DNA from: a virus
Length of the DNA: 61,999 nt
IMG/VR virus record: IMGVR_UViG_3300008448_000076
Location: 1 to 61,999 of that record
Reading direction: 5' to 3' (one strand)
Position 1 is the stretch's first letter. Each line of letters starts with the position of its first letter. Below the pieces are notes generated by a model. That model saw only the letters and a list, made by a program, of their open reading frames with translations. It ran no database searches and was not told the origin of the DNA. The translations under genes and the position numbers were made by a program. Positions 24,791 through 30,710 of this stretch are shown piece after piece.

Positions 24791-24955
24791 ATGGCGTGGG
24801 TTATCGTGAATACAGAAGAACCTGACTTATGCTGGTCTAATACCGATGGATGGGTCGAAGATAACTATGACACATTCAGTGACGAAGAACGCGAGATACT
24901 GCACTTGCCAATAGGCGGTGCATGGGAGCGCGTTCCTTGGCAAAAGAAAGATTAA
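24791..24955 (+). CDS. Unknown small acidic protein (54 aa)
   Basis: The ATG at 24791 follows GGGAGAAAGAAC. It begins MAWVIVNTEEPDLCWSNTDG and contains a clustered acidic stretch (YDTFSDEEREILHLPIGG). No family recognised. Confidence 0.6.
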   Translation: MAWVIVNTEEPDLCWSNTDGWVEDNYDTFSDEEREILHLPIGGAWERVPWQKKD

Positions 24956-24956
24956 T

Positions 24957-25009
24957 AATTGCCACTTATCCGGCGCGGCCCGTGCTTTGTCGGCGCGGGT
25001 CGCATTTAA
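24957..25009 (+). repeat. Leader repeat copy 4 with longer hairpin
   Basis: This is a third exact copy of the 23-bp box (24957-24979). GCGGCCCG pairs with CGGGTCGC (one G-T) around a 13-base loop. It lies just before the promoter of the Gp88-like gene and could end the preceding small-gene transcript. Confidence 0.6.
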
Positions 25010-25010
25010 T

Positions 25011-25055
25011 GCATACCTGCTATGATTTGATTTTTATTTGACCATTTCCTATATT
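25011..25055 (+). promoter_or_regulatory. Sigma70-type promoter with upstream motif
   Basis: TTGATT (25027-25032), 17-base spacer, TATATT (25050-25055). The upstream 20-mer GCATACCTGCTATGATTTGA is repeated with two changes at 27783-27802 in front of the other early promoter, which suggests a shared operator or activator site. Confidence 0.6.
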
Positions 25056-25089
25056 CCATTTTGTCATGTCCAATAGAAAGGGAGAAAAC

Positions 25090-25737
25090 ATGATCACTTT
25101 GAAAGAAGCACATGAGGCAGGAAAAGTCTCAGTATCCAATGGCAAAATGCCAGGGTCCACTTTTGCGATATCTGCCCGGGCTTGCAATGTCGGGGGGAAA
25201 CTTGCCGAACTCAAGGGTTCAGTTTGCCACAAATGCTATGCCCTGAAATTGCAGAACTTGAGACCTTCAGTAAATACCGGCTGGACTGGAAACTTAGATA
25301 AGGCCGTCCGCATGATCAATTCTGATCCGGCGCGATGGGTCGCGTTCATGGCCTTTCAAATAAACAAGGCCTATGAAAAAACCGGCGAGGCCTTCCATCG
25401 GTGGTTTGACAGTGGAGACCTGCAATCTGTCCAGATGCTAGACGCGATATGCGAAGTGGCCCGCGCTACCCCGCAGATCAAGCATTGGCTCCCGACGCGT
25501 GAGGGCAAAATTCTAAAGGCCTTTACCGGCTCACTGCCCGACAATCTCGTGATCCGCGTATCAAGTCCCATGATCGACGACAAGCCCATGGCGGGTTACA
25601 TCTGGACAAGCACAGTCCACAAGCACAGTGAGCCAGAAGGCCATGTGTGCCCTGCCCGTCATCAAGGCAATTCATGCGGATCCTGCCGCGCTTGCTGGTC
25701 AGACGCTGTTCGCAATATTTCCTATCCCCTCCACTAG
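25090..25737 (+). CDS. Gp88-like phage protein (215 aa)
   Basis: The ATG at 25090 follows GGGAGAAAAC; an earlier in-frame ATG at 25066 lacks a ribosome site. The sequence has VSNGKMPGSTFAISARACNV, CHKCYALKLQ, WTGNLDKAVRMINSDP, FHRWFDSGDLQSVQMLDAIC and a C-terminal CPARHQGNSCGSCRACW cluster. This is the gene-product-88 family of phage proteins, which has a Cys-rich, probably metal- or Fe-S-binding end. The biochemical function is not established. It ends just before an intrinsic terminator. Confidence 0.8.
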   Translation: MITLKEAHEAGKVSVSNGKMPGSTFAISARACNVGGKLAELKGSVCHKCYALKLQNLRPSVNTGWTGNLDKAVRMINSDPARWVAFMAFQINKAYEKTGEAFHRWFDSGDLQSVQMLDAICEVARATPQIKHWLPTREGKILKAFTGSLPDNLVIRVSSPMIDDKPMAGYIWTSTVHKHSEPEGHVCPARHQGNSCGSCRACWSDAVRNISYPLH

Positions 25738-25816
25738 GGGATAGGTTATAACAGTTTCCGGCGCGTTGATGCGTGGCAACCCTCCCTTGCCTTCTATCGC
25801 TCCGCGCCCACCTTGG

Positions 25817-25851
25817 CCCCGTGTTGGTTTTACCGGCACGGGGTCTTTTTT
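25817..25851 (+). terminator. Intrinsic terminator
   Basis: CCCCGTG (25817-25823) pairs with CACGGGG (25837-25843), 13-base loop, followed by TCTTTTTT. It is the best Rho-independent terminator in the window. It ends the first early transcript and shields the parS region from read-through. Confidence 0.85.
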
Positions 25852-26029
25852 ATTGCCACTTGACCGGCGCAGATTCTGCTTATCCGGCGCGATGTTTCAC
25901 GTGAAACAATTCCTACTTGACCGGCGCGTCAGTCATCAAGATCCTACTTGACCGGCGCGTCAGTCATTACCGGCTCTCAAACCACAGTTTTAAATGGTCA
26001 AATAACAAATGCCACTTGACCGGCGCAGA
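25852..26029 (+). repeat. CTT(AT/GA)CCGGCGC direct-repeat array
   Basis: Twelve-base cores in one orientation begin at 25859, 25879, 25916, 25947 and 26015; three more start at 24450, 24738 and 24965 in the leader boxes. A 26-bp perfect repeat is at 25911-25936 and 25942-25967 (period 31). A 20-bp repeat TGCCACTTGACCGGCGCAGA is at 25854 and 26010. The parS site sits between the second and third core. The layout resembles plasmid iterons or partition-site arrays. Confidence 0.8.
25893..25908. other. parS: Canonical chromosomal-type parS site
   Basis: TGTTTCACGTGAAACA is a perfect 16-bp palindrome, identical to the consensus bound by chromosomal ParB (Spo0J). The chance expectation in a 62-kb random sequence is far below one (about 62,000/4^16). 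It lies in the only convergent intergenic gap of the early region, surrounded by direct repeats. No ParA or ParB gene was seen, so host ParB would be the binder (inference). Confidence 0.9.
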
Positions 26030-26353
26030 TAAGACCAATTCCGGCTGACAACTGCCCTTTGTCGCCAGTTCAAGCAGAGATTTGCATGAATAAATTTCTA
26101 CGGTTTGAGCCCGTGGACGGCTAACCAAGTTCCAGACGTTCGGGAAAATTAACGATCTCCTTGTTTGCCATGCAATCTGCGCAGGTCGCCATAAAGATAT
26201 GTCTATATCATTGTTGGTCTTGCATACCTTGTTTTCGAGCCAAAACTCTCCGAATTCCGCGGCCCCGTTCACGTCCGGCATGCCCGCTCCGGCCCATGCT
26301 TCAACTCTCGTCCAGTGGACCTCTAGCGGGCTCGATTTCAAGGACTGCCACAT
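25967..26353 (-). CDS. PD-(D/E)XK nuclease-like protein (128 aa)
   Basis: The order WTRVEAWAGAGMPDVNG ... EFWLENK gives D27, E40 and K42 of a PD-(D/E)XK site. RPAQIAWQTRRS is a conserved following motif in phage VRR-NUC/resolvase-like proteins. The ATG at 26353 overlaps the upstream terminase-like gene by 53 bases; a TTG at 26341 is an alternative. The last about 25 codons run through the repeat copy at 26010-26029, so the C-terminus is probably repeat-derived. Likely a DNA-junction or end-processing nuclease. Confidence 0.7.
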   Translation of the reverse strand: MWQSLKSSPLEVHWTRVEAWAGAGMPDVNGAAEFGEFWLENKVCKTNNDIDISLWRPAQIAWQTRRSLIFPNVWNLVSRPRAQTVEIYSCKSLLELATKGSCQPELVLSAPVKWHLLFDHLKLWFESR

Positions 26354-26891
26354 CTTCTTTTCGGTCTGAAACAGGGTTGATCTCCTTCATCTTGGCGAGG
26401 TTGGCAAGTGCAGGGAATTCCTGCGTAAGCTTCTGGATCTCTCGAAGCACCTCATCTTTGCTCATCTGGTCGATCCGGCCCACAAGGATCTCGGAGCGGG
26501 AGATGTACAGGCCCGCCGCCATGCCTCGCTGTTTCTCCGCGGCCACTGCCGCCGCTGTCTGCCCGTTCTGCAATGCGATGTCGCGGATCTTGGCAAGTTC
26601 CGTAATGTGGTTGTCGTATGTGACTTCGTACTTCTTCGCCAGTTCTGCTTTGATCTCGCGGATGCGGGCGACGATGTTCGGGTGGTCTCGGCCATTCAAA
26701 AACTTAGAGGCTTGTGTGGCCGCGTCCACGTATCCGGCGAGCCGTGCCGCCTCGGTCTGGGTCACGTTCTGGGTCGCGTAGATCTGGCAGAATTTCTCCT
26801 GCATCTCCGTGATCCCGTAATCCAAAAGAGGAATTGCTGAGGGATCTGAAGTACTTACCTTAACTTTGTGCGTTCGCTTTCTATCCGTCAC
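26301..26891 (-). CDS. Terminase small-subunit-like protein (196 aa)
   Basis: I choose the GTG at 26891-26889, preceded by GGAAAGGAA; a TTG at 26945 would add 18 residues. The N-terminal part reads LDYGITEMQEKFCQIYATQN, then VTQTEAARLAGYVDAATQAS as a helix-turn-helix. KFLNGRDHPNIVARIREIKA and AKKYEVTYDNHITELAKIRD follow. This is the layout of phage small terminases (Terminase_2-like). It lies about 3.4 kb from the large subunit and in a separate minus-strand unit with the nuclease gene. Confidence 0.75.
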   Translation of the reverse strand: MTDRKRTHKVKVSTSDPSAIPLLDYGITEMQEKFCQIYATQNVTQTEAARLAGYVDAATQASKFLNGRDHPNIVARIREIKAELAKKYEVTYDNHITELAKIRDIALQNGQTAAAVAAEKQRGMAAGLYISRSEILVGRIDQMSKDEVLREIQKLTQEFPALANLAKMKEINPVSDRKEDVAVLEIEPARGPLDES

Positions 26892-26964
26892 AGAGGATTC
26901 CTTTCCTACACAGGACTGCTGTCCTATTTCCAGTATTAAGGCCAAAAACCAAATGGAAAAAAAA

Positions 26965-26992
26965 TTTATATCGGAACAAAAAATGATGTCGG
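26965..26992 (-). promoter_or_regulatory. Candidate promoter for the small terminase gene
   Basis: Minus-strand CCGACA (26992-26987) and TATAAA (26970-26965) with a 16-base spacer, about 75 bases before the chosen start. The -35 box is weak. The iterons begin just upstream and could regulate it. Confidence 0.3.
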
Positions 26993-27014
26993 TCGGGCGG
27001 ATCAGATGGTTTGT

Positions 27015-27213
27015 GGTATCAAAGGTATCAAACTGGTATCAAAAAATATAGCGATATTATCCTTATATATCAATAGGGTATCAAAATATACGGAGTATAT
27101 TCTGTATAGAGAATATCCCTATAAAAAATCTCCATTTGGGCCCTTGTCAAGCCATGGTTTGGGTATCAAAACGTGTTTTCTGGAAATCAGAATATATTTG
27201 ATACTTTGATACC
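27015..27213. repeat. GGTATCAAA iterons in an AT-rich block (candidate replication origin)
   Basis: Direct copies of GGTATCAAA start at 27015, 27024, 27035, 27077 and 27162, with an inverted copy at 27205-27213 and a near copy at 27197. The distances 42, 85 and 43 between the later copies are close to 4, 8 and 4 helical turns. The DNA between is very AT-rich, including an ATATTC/GAATAT inverted repeat near 27096. This could be an iteron origin or a multi-site operator for the divergent genes. Confidence 0.65.
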
Positions 27214-27295
27214 GTCTCAATGATTTCAATGACTTAGGACATAAAAGCTTATTGAAAGTTTGATGTCTTATATGGATTTGAAAAATATACCCCGT

Positions 27296-27316
27296 GGCAG
27301 TGGACAAAGGACAACT
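27296..27316 (+). repeat. Heptad repeat (GNCANNN units)
   Basis: GGCAGTG, GACAAAG and GACAACT follow each other directly, with GACCCTC and GACATCC continuing the phase. The same 7-base pattern occurs at 23658 and in front of many early genes. Confidence 0.5.
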
Positions 27317-27400
27317 GACCCTCGACATCCCCCATCGATCACACTACCTTGATCCCTGCTTGAGACATTCGGGATAATGAACCAAGCTTCCACACCTGAG

Positions 27401-27435
27401 CGGGCCATCTTCACGGGTGGCCCGTTTCTCTTTCT
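27401..27435 (+). terminator. Intrinsic terminator in a gene-free region
   Basis: CGGGCCA (27401-27407) pairs with TGGCCCG (27418-27424), followed by TTTCTCTTTCT. No supported gene lies immediately upstream on this strand, so it may end a short RNA that starts in or near the iteron block. Confidence 0.65.
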
Positions 27436-27787
27436 GTTATCCGCAAAACCCTGTTTTGGGCATACGTCATTGGCGTATAGTCCCGCGAGCCGAAGCCCGC
27501 GGGGATCGCCGACGCATCGAACGATGTTGATGTGGGTGGTCGGTCTGACGCTGTTCTGCTTCGACCGACCCAGATCCGGAAACAGCAAAAACGGATCGCC
27601 CCGCCAACAATAAAGCATATTTTTTGGCGGCCTCCAATTGTCAGGCCCCTATAAATTTTGCTTTATTGAAATCTGACAGTTGCCCGACATTGCCAGTTTC
27701 TGTTGGGCAAGGCTTTTTGGAAAACTGGCAGTCTAAAAACTTGCTCTGACTTTTTAGACTAAATGGTAGTTATGCAAAAAACGCATA
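27436..27787. ncRNA. Hairpin-dense noncoding region, possible structured RNA
   Basis: Plus-strand pairings include CCCGCG/CGCGGG (27482, 27498), GCGGGG/CCCCGC (27499, 27599, closing a domain), GGTCGG/CCGACC (27538, 27565) and GATCCG/CGGATC (27573, 27592). Further down come TTGCCCGAC/GTTGGGCAA followed by GGCTTTTT (27680-27718), GCCAGTTT/AAACTGGC (27692, 27722) and a perfect AGTCTAAAAA/TTTTTAGACT (27730-27760). The 27680 and 27692 stems are mutually exclusive. No protein-coding frame here has a credible start. Confidence 0.45.
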
Positions 27788-27827
27788 CCAGCCATGATTT
27801 GACATCTTAATCACATCCCACTATGTT
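27783..27827 (+). promoter_or_regulatory. Strong sigma70-type early promoter
   Basis: TTGACA (27799-27804), 17-base spacer, TATGTT (27822-27827). The upstream GCATACCAGCCATGATTTGA matches 18 of 20 bases of the motif before the promoter at 25027. It would drive the long run of small genes from 27882 onward. Confidence 0.7.
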
Positions 27828-27881
27828 CTCGATGTTGGCAGGGAGAAAGTGCCAAGGACAAATGACATTGGAGAAAGAACA

Positions 27882-28091
27882 ATGCGTTATGCGATCTACA
27901 TCAACACATACGTCGAGAACGAAACAGCGATGTATGAGTTCTCTGAAAGTTTTGCGGATTTGGCTCAGGCCGAGAAAAAGGCCGACTACATCAACCGCAT
28001 GACAATTCTTGACGCGATCATCATTCCCGTCTTTTCGGAAGGCCAGACGGTTGACCTGTTTGTAGGCACAAAGCTTGTTGAGGCCGCCTGA
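27882..28091 (+). CDS. Unknown small early protein (69 aa)
   Basis: The ATG at 27882 follows GGAGAAAGAACA. It begins MRYAIYINTYVENETAMYEF and contains SFADLAQAEKKADYINRMTI. An alpha/beta layout is likely. It is the first gene behind the strong promoter, a typical place for a host take-over protein, but no homology is recognised. Confidence 0.7.
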   Translation: MRYAIYINTYVENETAMYEFSESFADLAQAEKKADYINRMTILDAIIIPVFSEGQTVDLFVGTKLVEAA

Positions 28092-28112
28092 ACGGATAAT
28101 GCACCAGTAATC

Positions 28113-28134
28113 GCGGGGGGCTTCGGCTCCCCGC
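28113..28134 (+). repeat. UUCG-tetraloop hairpin between genes
   Basis: GCGGGGGGC and GCTCCCCGC form a 9-bp stem (one G-T) closed by TTCG, a very stable tetraloop. No T-run follows; the next gene's GGAGAAAG site starts about 10 bases later. It resembles the leader hairpins at 24.2-25.0 kb in position but not in sequence. Confidence 0.65.
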
Positions 28135-28155
28135 CCATTCCATAGGAGAAAGATT

Positions 28156-28575
28156 ATGGGACTCGATATGTATCTGTATGCGCGTAAGCATTTCTGGCGC
28201 GATGAAGACAAGCCAAAGGTTAACGACATCCCAGAGGGCTATGAACCGTGGTCTGTCGATGTGAAGGTTTTGTATTGGCGGAAGGCAAATGCCATTCACC
28301 AGTGGTTCGTGGACAACGTGCAGGACGGCATCGACAACTGCCAAGAGTACTATGTCCGGCGTGAACAGTTAGAGTCTCTCCGGAACCTTTGTATTGAGGT
28401 TTTGGACGGGGCTCCCCCAGAGGATCGCTTGCCCACAAAATCCGGTTTCTTCTTCGGTTCGACCGAATACGATCAGGGTTATCGGGACGACCTGCACCAG
28501 ACAGTGATTGGTATTGATCGGGCTTTGACGGATTTCAACGACGAGTGGGAATTCCGGTATTCATCATCGTGGTAA
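28156..28575 (+). CDS. Conserved phage protein, MGLDMYL family (139 aa)
   Basis: The start MGLDMYLYARKHFW, the middle DVKVLYWRKANAIHQWFVDN and QEYYVRREQLESLRNLCIEV, and the late SGFFFGSTEYDQGYRDDL are hallmarks of a widespread phage protein of unknown function. It follows a GGAGAAAG ribosome site. No catalytic motif is known. Confidence 0.8.
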   Translation: MGLDMYLYARKHFWRDEDKPKVNDIPEGYEPWSVDVKVLYWRKANAIHQWFVDNVQDGIDNCQEYYVRREQLESLRNLCIEVLDGAPPEDRLPTKSGFFFGSTEYDQGYRDDLHQTVIGIDRALTDFNDEWEFRYSSSW

Positions 28576-28589
28576 AGGACAAAGAGCAA

Positions 28590-28835
28590 ATGACAGAGGA
28601 CATTGCAAAGTTATGGTCTGACAAGGTCGCCAAGGCACTGGTGGGCAAGACCATCGTGAAGGTTGACTACATCACCAACCTCGATGCCAAGGCTATGGGA
28701 TGGCGTGGGCGTAGTATCGCCCTGATCCTGAATGATGGCTCGGTGCTGTACCCCAGTGCCGACGACGAGGGCAACGAGGCAGGGGCGTTGTTCACGACGA
28801 TCCCCGACCTCGAAACGATTCCAGTGATTGGCTGA
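28590..28835 (+). CDS. Conserved phage protein (81 aa)
   Basis: The ATG at 28590 lies inside heptad-like repeats (GACAAAG AGCAAAT GACAGAG). The protein has MGWRGRSIALILNDGSVLYP and SADDEGNEAGALFTTIPDLE, a signature of a common small phage protein. Unknown function. Confidence 0.75.
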   Translation: MTEDIAKLWSDKVAKALVGKTIVKVDYITNLDAKAMGWRGRSIALILNDGSVLYPSADDEGNEAGALFTTIPDLETIPVIG

Positions 28836-28848
28836 GGAGAATATAGCA

Positions 28849-29103
28849 ATGGCACGTAAAGCAGTGAAGAAGCCCGTAAAGCGGGCGGTCGTGAAGAAAC
28901 AGTATGTTGTTGGTTACAGTGGTCGTTTTTCGAGCAGTGACCAAATTGAATTTATCAATGGCGTGTATGACACGCTCGACAAGGCCAAGAGAGAAGCGGA
29001 AGAGAGTTACGACGACGGCGACAAGTTCTTTATCTTCGAGGCGAAGCGCGTGTTGCAGTCAGAAGATCCCGTTCCTTCGAAACTGAATTGGAAGAGCAAA
29101 TGA
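28849..29103 (+). CDS. Unknown basic-start protein (84 aa)
   Basis: The start MARKAVKKPVKRAVVKKQYV is strongly basic. VVGYSGRFSSSDQIEFINGV and an acidic helix (AKREAEESYDDGDKFFIFEA) follow. The ribosome site GAGGAGAATATAGCA precedes it. No family recognised. Confidence 0.65.
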   Translation: MARKAVKKPVKRAVVKKQYVVGYSGRFSSSDQIEFINGVYDTLDKAKREAEESYDDGDKFFIFEAKRVLQSEDPVPSKLNWKSK

Positions 29104-29177
29104 CAATGGACACCTATATTTTGGCATTCATGGCCGGAGTCCTTCTCGTTATGGCCGCGAACAGTGGGGGACGTTAA
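29100..29177 (+). CDS. 25-aa single-pass membrane peptide
   Basis: Read by hand: ATG at 29100 overlapping the previous stop (ATGA), TAA at 29175-29177 touching the next ATG. The peptide is MTMDTYILAFMAGVLLVMAA and NSGGR, one hydrophobic helix. Tight packing between genes supports it, but so short an ORF remains tentative. Confidence 0.45.
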   Translation: MTMDTYILAFMAGVLLVMAANSGGR

Positions 29178-29474
29178 ATGACAGAGGTCAGAGTTCAAAC
29201 CATCGAGGTCCGTAATGGCGACGAGTGGCGACCGGAGTATCAGGTCGGCGAGTTCAGGGACGGGAACCCAGATAACTACGAGAAGGGTAACTTCTACTGG
29301 AAGACGGTTGTCTGGGCCATCGAGGACAAATGGTCTCGTGCCAATGCTCACGACAGGGTGTTGCACACAAACGGTGGACACTTCAATATCTATAAGTTCC
29401 GCTTTGTCGAGATGCCCTTCGATCCAGAGAAGCATCACCTTCAAGAACCACCAAGAGAGTACCGTGGGGTTTAA
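29178..29474 (+). CDS. Unknown early protein (98 aa)
   Basis: It begins MTEVRVQTIEVRNGDEWRPE and contains FYWKTVVWAIEDKWSRANAH, with a charged, aromatic composition. The start codon falls in a heptad pattern (TGACAGA GGTCAGA). No family recognised. Confidence 0.65.
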   Translation: MTEVRVQTIEVRNGDEWRPEYQVGEFRDGNPDNYEKGNFYWKTVVWAIEDKWSRANAHDRVLHTNGGHFNIYKFRFVEMPFDPEKHHLQEPPREYRGV

Positions 29475-29475
29475 G

Positions 29476-29706
29476 ATGACAAAGGTCATTGATTACAAGG
29501 AGCAGTACAAAGCCCAGAGTTTTGTTGTCAAACATCTGGTGTCGGTCGTGGAGGAGCAGAAGAAGGAGATCGAAAAATTGTCTGAGACTGTTCGACAGCA
29601 AGACAAGGCGATCTTCAATCTCAAGTCAGAGATAGAAAGCATCGACCCGCTTCCGTACCCACAGCACTACTTGGTAATTCGTGGAGAAGATCATGGAACA
29701 CTTTGA
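29476..29706 (+). CDS. Coiled-coil early protein (76 aa)
   Basis: The ATG at 29476 follows the previous stop by one base. KHLVSVVEEQKKEIEKLSET and VRQQDKAIFNLKSEIESI show heptad leucine/isoleucine spacing, so a coiled coil is expected. The last 14 bases overlap the next gene. Unknown role. Confidence 0.65.
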   Translation: MTKVIDYKEQYKAQSFVVKHLVSVVEEQKKEIEKLSETVRQQDKAIFNLKSEIESIDPLPYPQHYLVIRGEDHGTL

Positions 29707-29980
29707 AGTACAGCACTACACACTGGTTGATGGTTGGGTGAATTGTTGGACGACGATTGATGCAGAAGGCAACGAAAGCCCGACGACCTACGAGACCTTC
29801 AACGCCGCGATCTTCGATCTCGACGATATGTTTGACGAGCAGGACTACGAGGTTAAGGCAAAGATCATGGAACCAGAGCACCGCCACTCTGAAGACGAGT
29901 ATCGGATCGTGCGAATTGAGGACGGTGCTGTGAGAGATATCTACCCGTATCAATGGTTAAGAAAGGCAGAGGACAAATGA
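29693..29980 (+). CDS. Unknown acidic early protein (95 aa)
   Basis: The ATG at 29693 follows GTGGAGAAGATC. It begins MEHFEVQHYTLVDGWVNCWT and contains FNAAIFDLDDMFDEQDYEVK. It is acidic with aromatic clusters, as are many phage inhibitors, but no function can be named. Confidence 0.65.
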   Translation: MEHFEVQHYTLVDGWVNCWTTIDAEGNESPTTYETFNAAIFDLDDMFDEQDYEVKAKIMEPEHRHSEDEYRIVRIEDGAVRDIYPYQWLRKAEDK

Positions 29981-30258
29981 CATACGGCATGAGCATCGAG
30001 GACAAGCTTGATAACTGGGCGAAGTATTCGACAGCCGGACAGAAGGCCGTGCTTGAAGAGGCTTCGTGGACGATCAGGAAATTGCGTCGTCTCAACAAGA
30101 CGAATAATGATTGGGGAATAACGCTTTTTCAGGCCTTGGAGAATTTGTACAACGACTACGCATCGTACTATCCAAGCGCGATTGAAAACAGTCCGGCAAT
30201 GAAGGCCGCGTATGAACTGATCAACGAGGACATCGAGGAAGAGATGCAGGGGAATTGA
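29977..30258 (+). CDS. Unknown early protein (93 aa)
   Basis: The ATG at 29977 overlaps the previous stop, inside AGGCAGA GGACAAA TGACATA heptads. The protein MTYGMSIEDKLDNWAKYSTA... is helical with RKLRRLNKTNNDWGITLFQA. No family recognised. Confidence 0.65.
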   Translation: MTYGMSIEDKLDNWAKYSTAGQKAVLEEASWTIRKLRRLNKTNNDWGITLFQALENLYNDYASYYPSAIENSPAMKAAYELINEDIEEEMQGN

Positions 30259-30261
30259 GCG

Positions 30262-30519
30262 ATGGATATCAACGAAGGATACTATCGACAGGCTTTGTAT
30301 GGCAACGATGTCAGAGATCCGAGGATCAAGAGCCTTGAAAAAGAAATGGAACGGTTGCGGGAGGCGTTGAAGATATTTGCTATTTACGCAGATTATCTTG
30401 ACGAAAATTATGGAGACCACCCTGACCATTATGTCTCTAAGGGGTTTAGAGGTGAAATAATTACGTTTGGAGATTTTCGCAAAGCCCGTTCCGCCCTTCA
30501 ACAAAAGGAGAGTGAGTGA
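30262..30519 (+). CDS. Unknown helical protein with LREAL motif (85 aa)
   Basis: It begins MDINEGYYRQALYGNDVRDP. RIKSLEKEMERLREALKIFA is a coiled coil, and it ends with KARSALQQKESE. The next gene (30519) shares the ERLREAL core and the ALLQQKETE tail, so the two are probably duplicates. Confidence 0.65.
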   Translation: MDINEGYYRQALYGNDVRDPRIKSLEKEMERLREALKIFAIYADYLDENYGDHPDHYVSKGFRGEIITFGDFRKARSALQQKESE

Positions 30520-30710
30520 TGGATATGACGCGTCACTACCATGATTTGTATGGCGATGAATCAAAAGATCAGAAGATCAAACGTCTGTATGCCGAGAATG
30601 AGCGGTTGCGGGAGGCGTTGAAAGAAACGCTTGCGGTGGCAAGACGCAATGAAATCGGAGATTACATTCAGCGGGCAGAAGCCCTTCTTCAACAAAAGGA
30701 AACTGAGTGA
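30519..30710 (+). CDS. Paralog of the preceding helical protein (63 aa)
   Basis: The ATG at 30519 follows AAAGGAGAGTGAGTG. It reads MDMTRHYHDLYGDESKDQKI, ENERLREALKETLAVARR and AEALLQQKETE. The pattern matches the 85-aa protein with an internal deletion. Unknown function. Confidence 0.65.
   Translation: MDMTRHYHDLYGDESKDQKIKRLYAENERLREALKETLAVARRNEIGDYIQRAEALLQQKETE

Noticed and set aside
27268-27618. Overlapping ORFs on both strands (116 aa minus, 78 aa plus)
   Set aside because: No ribosome site, low-quality composition, and the region is full of stems; better explained as noncoding.
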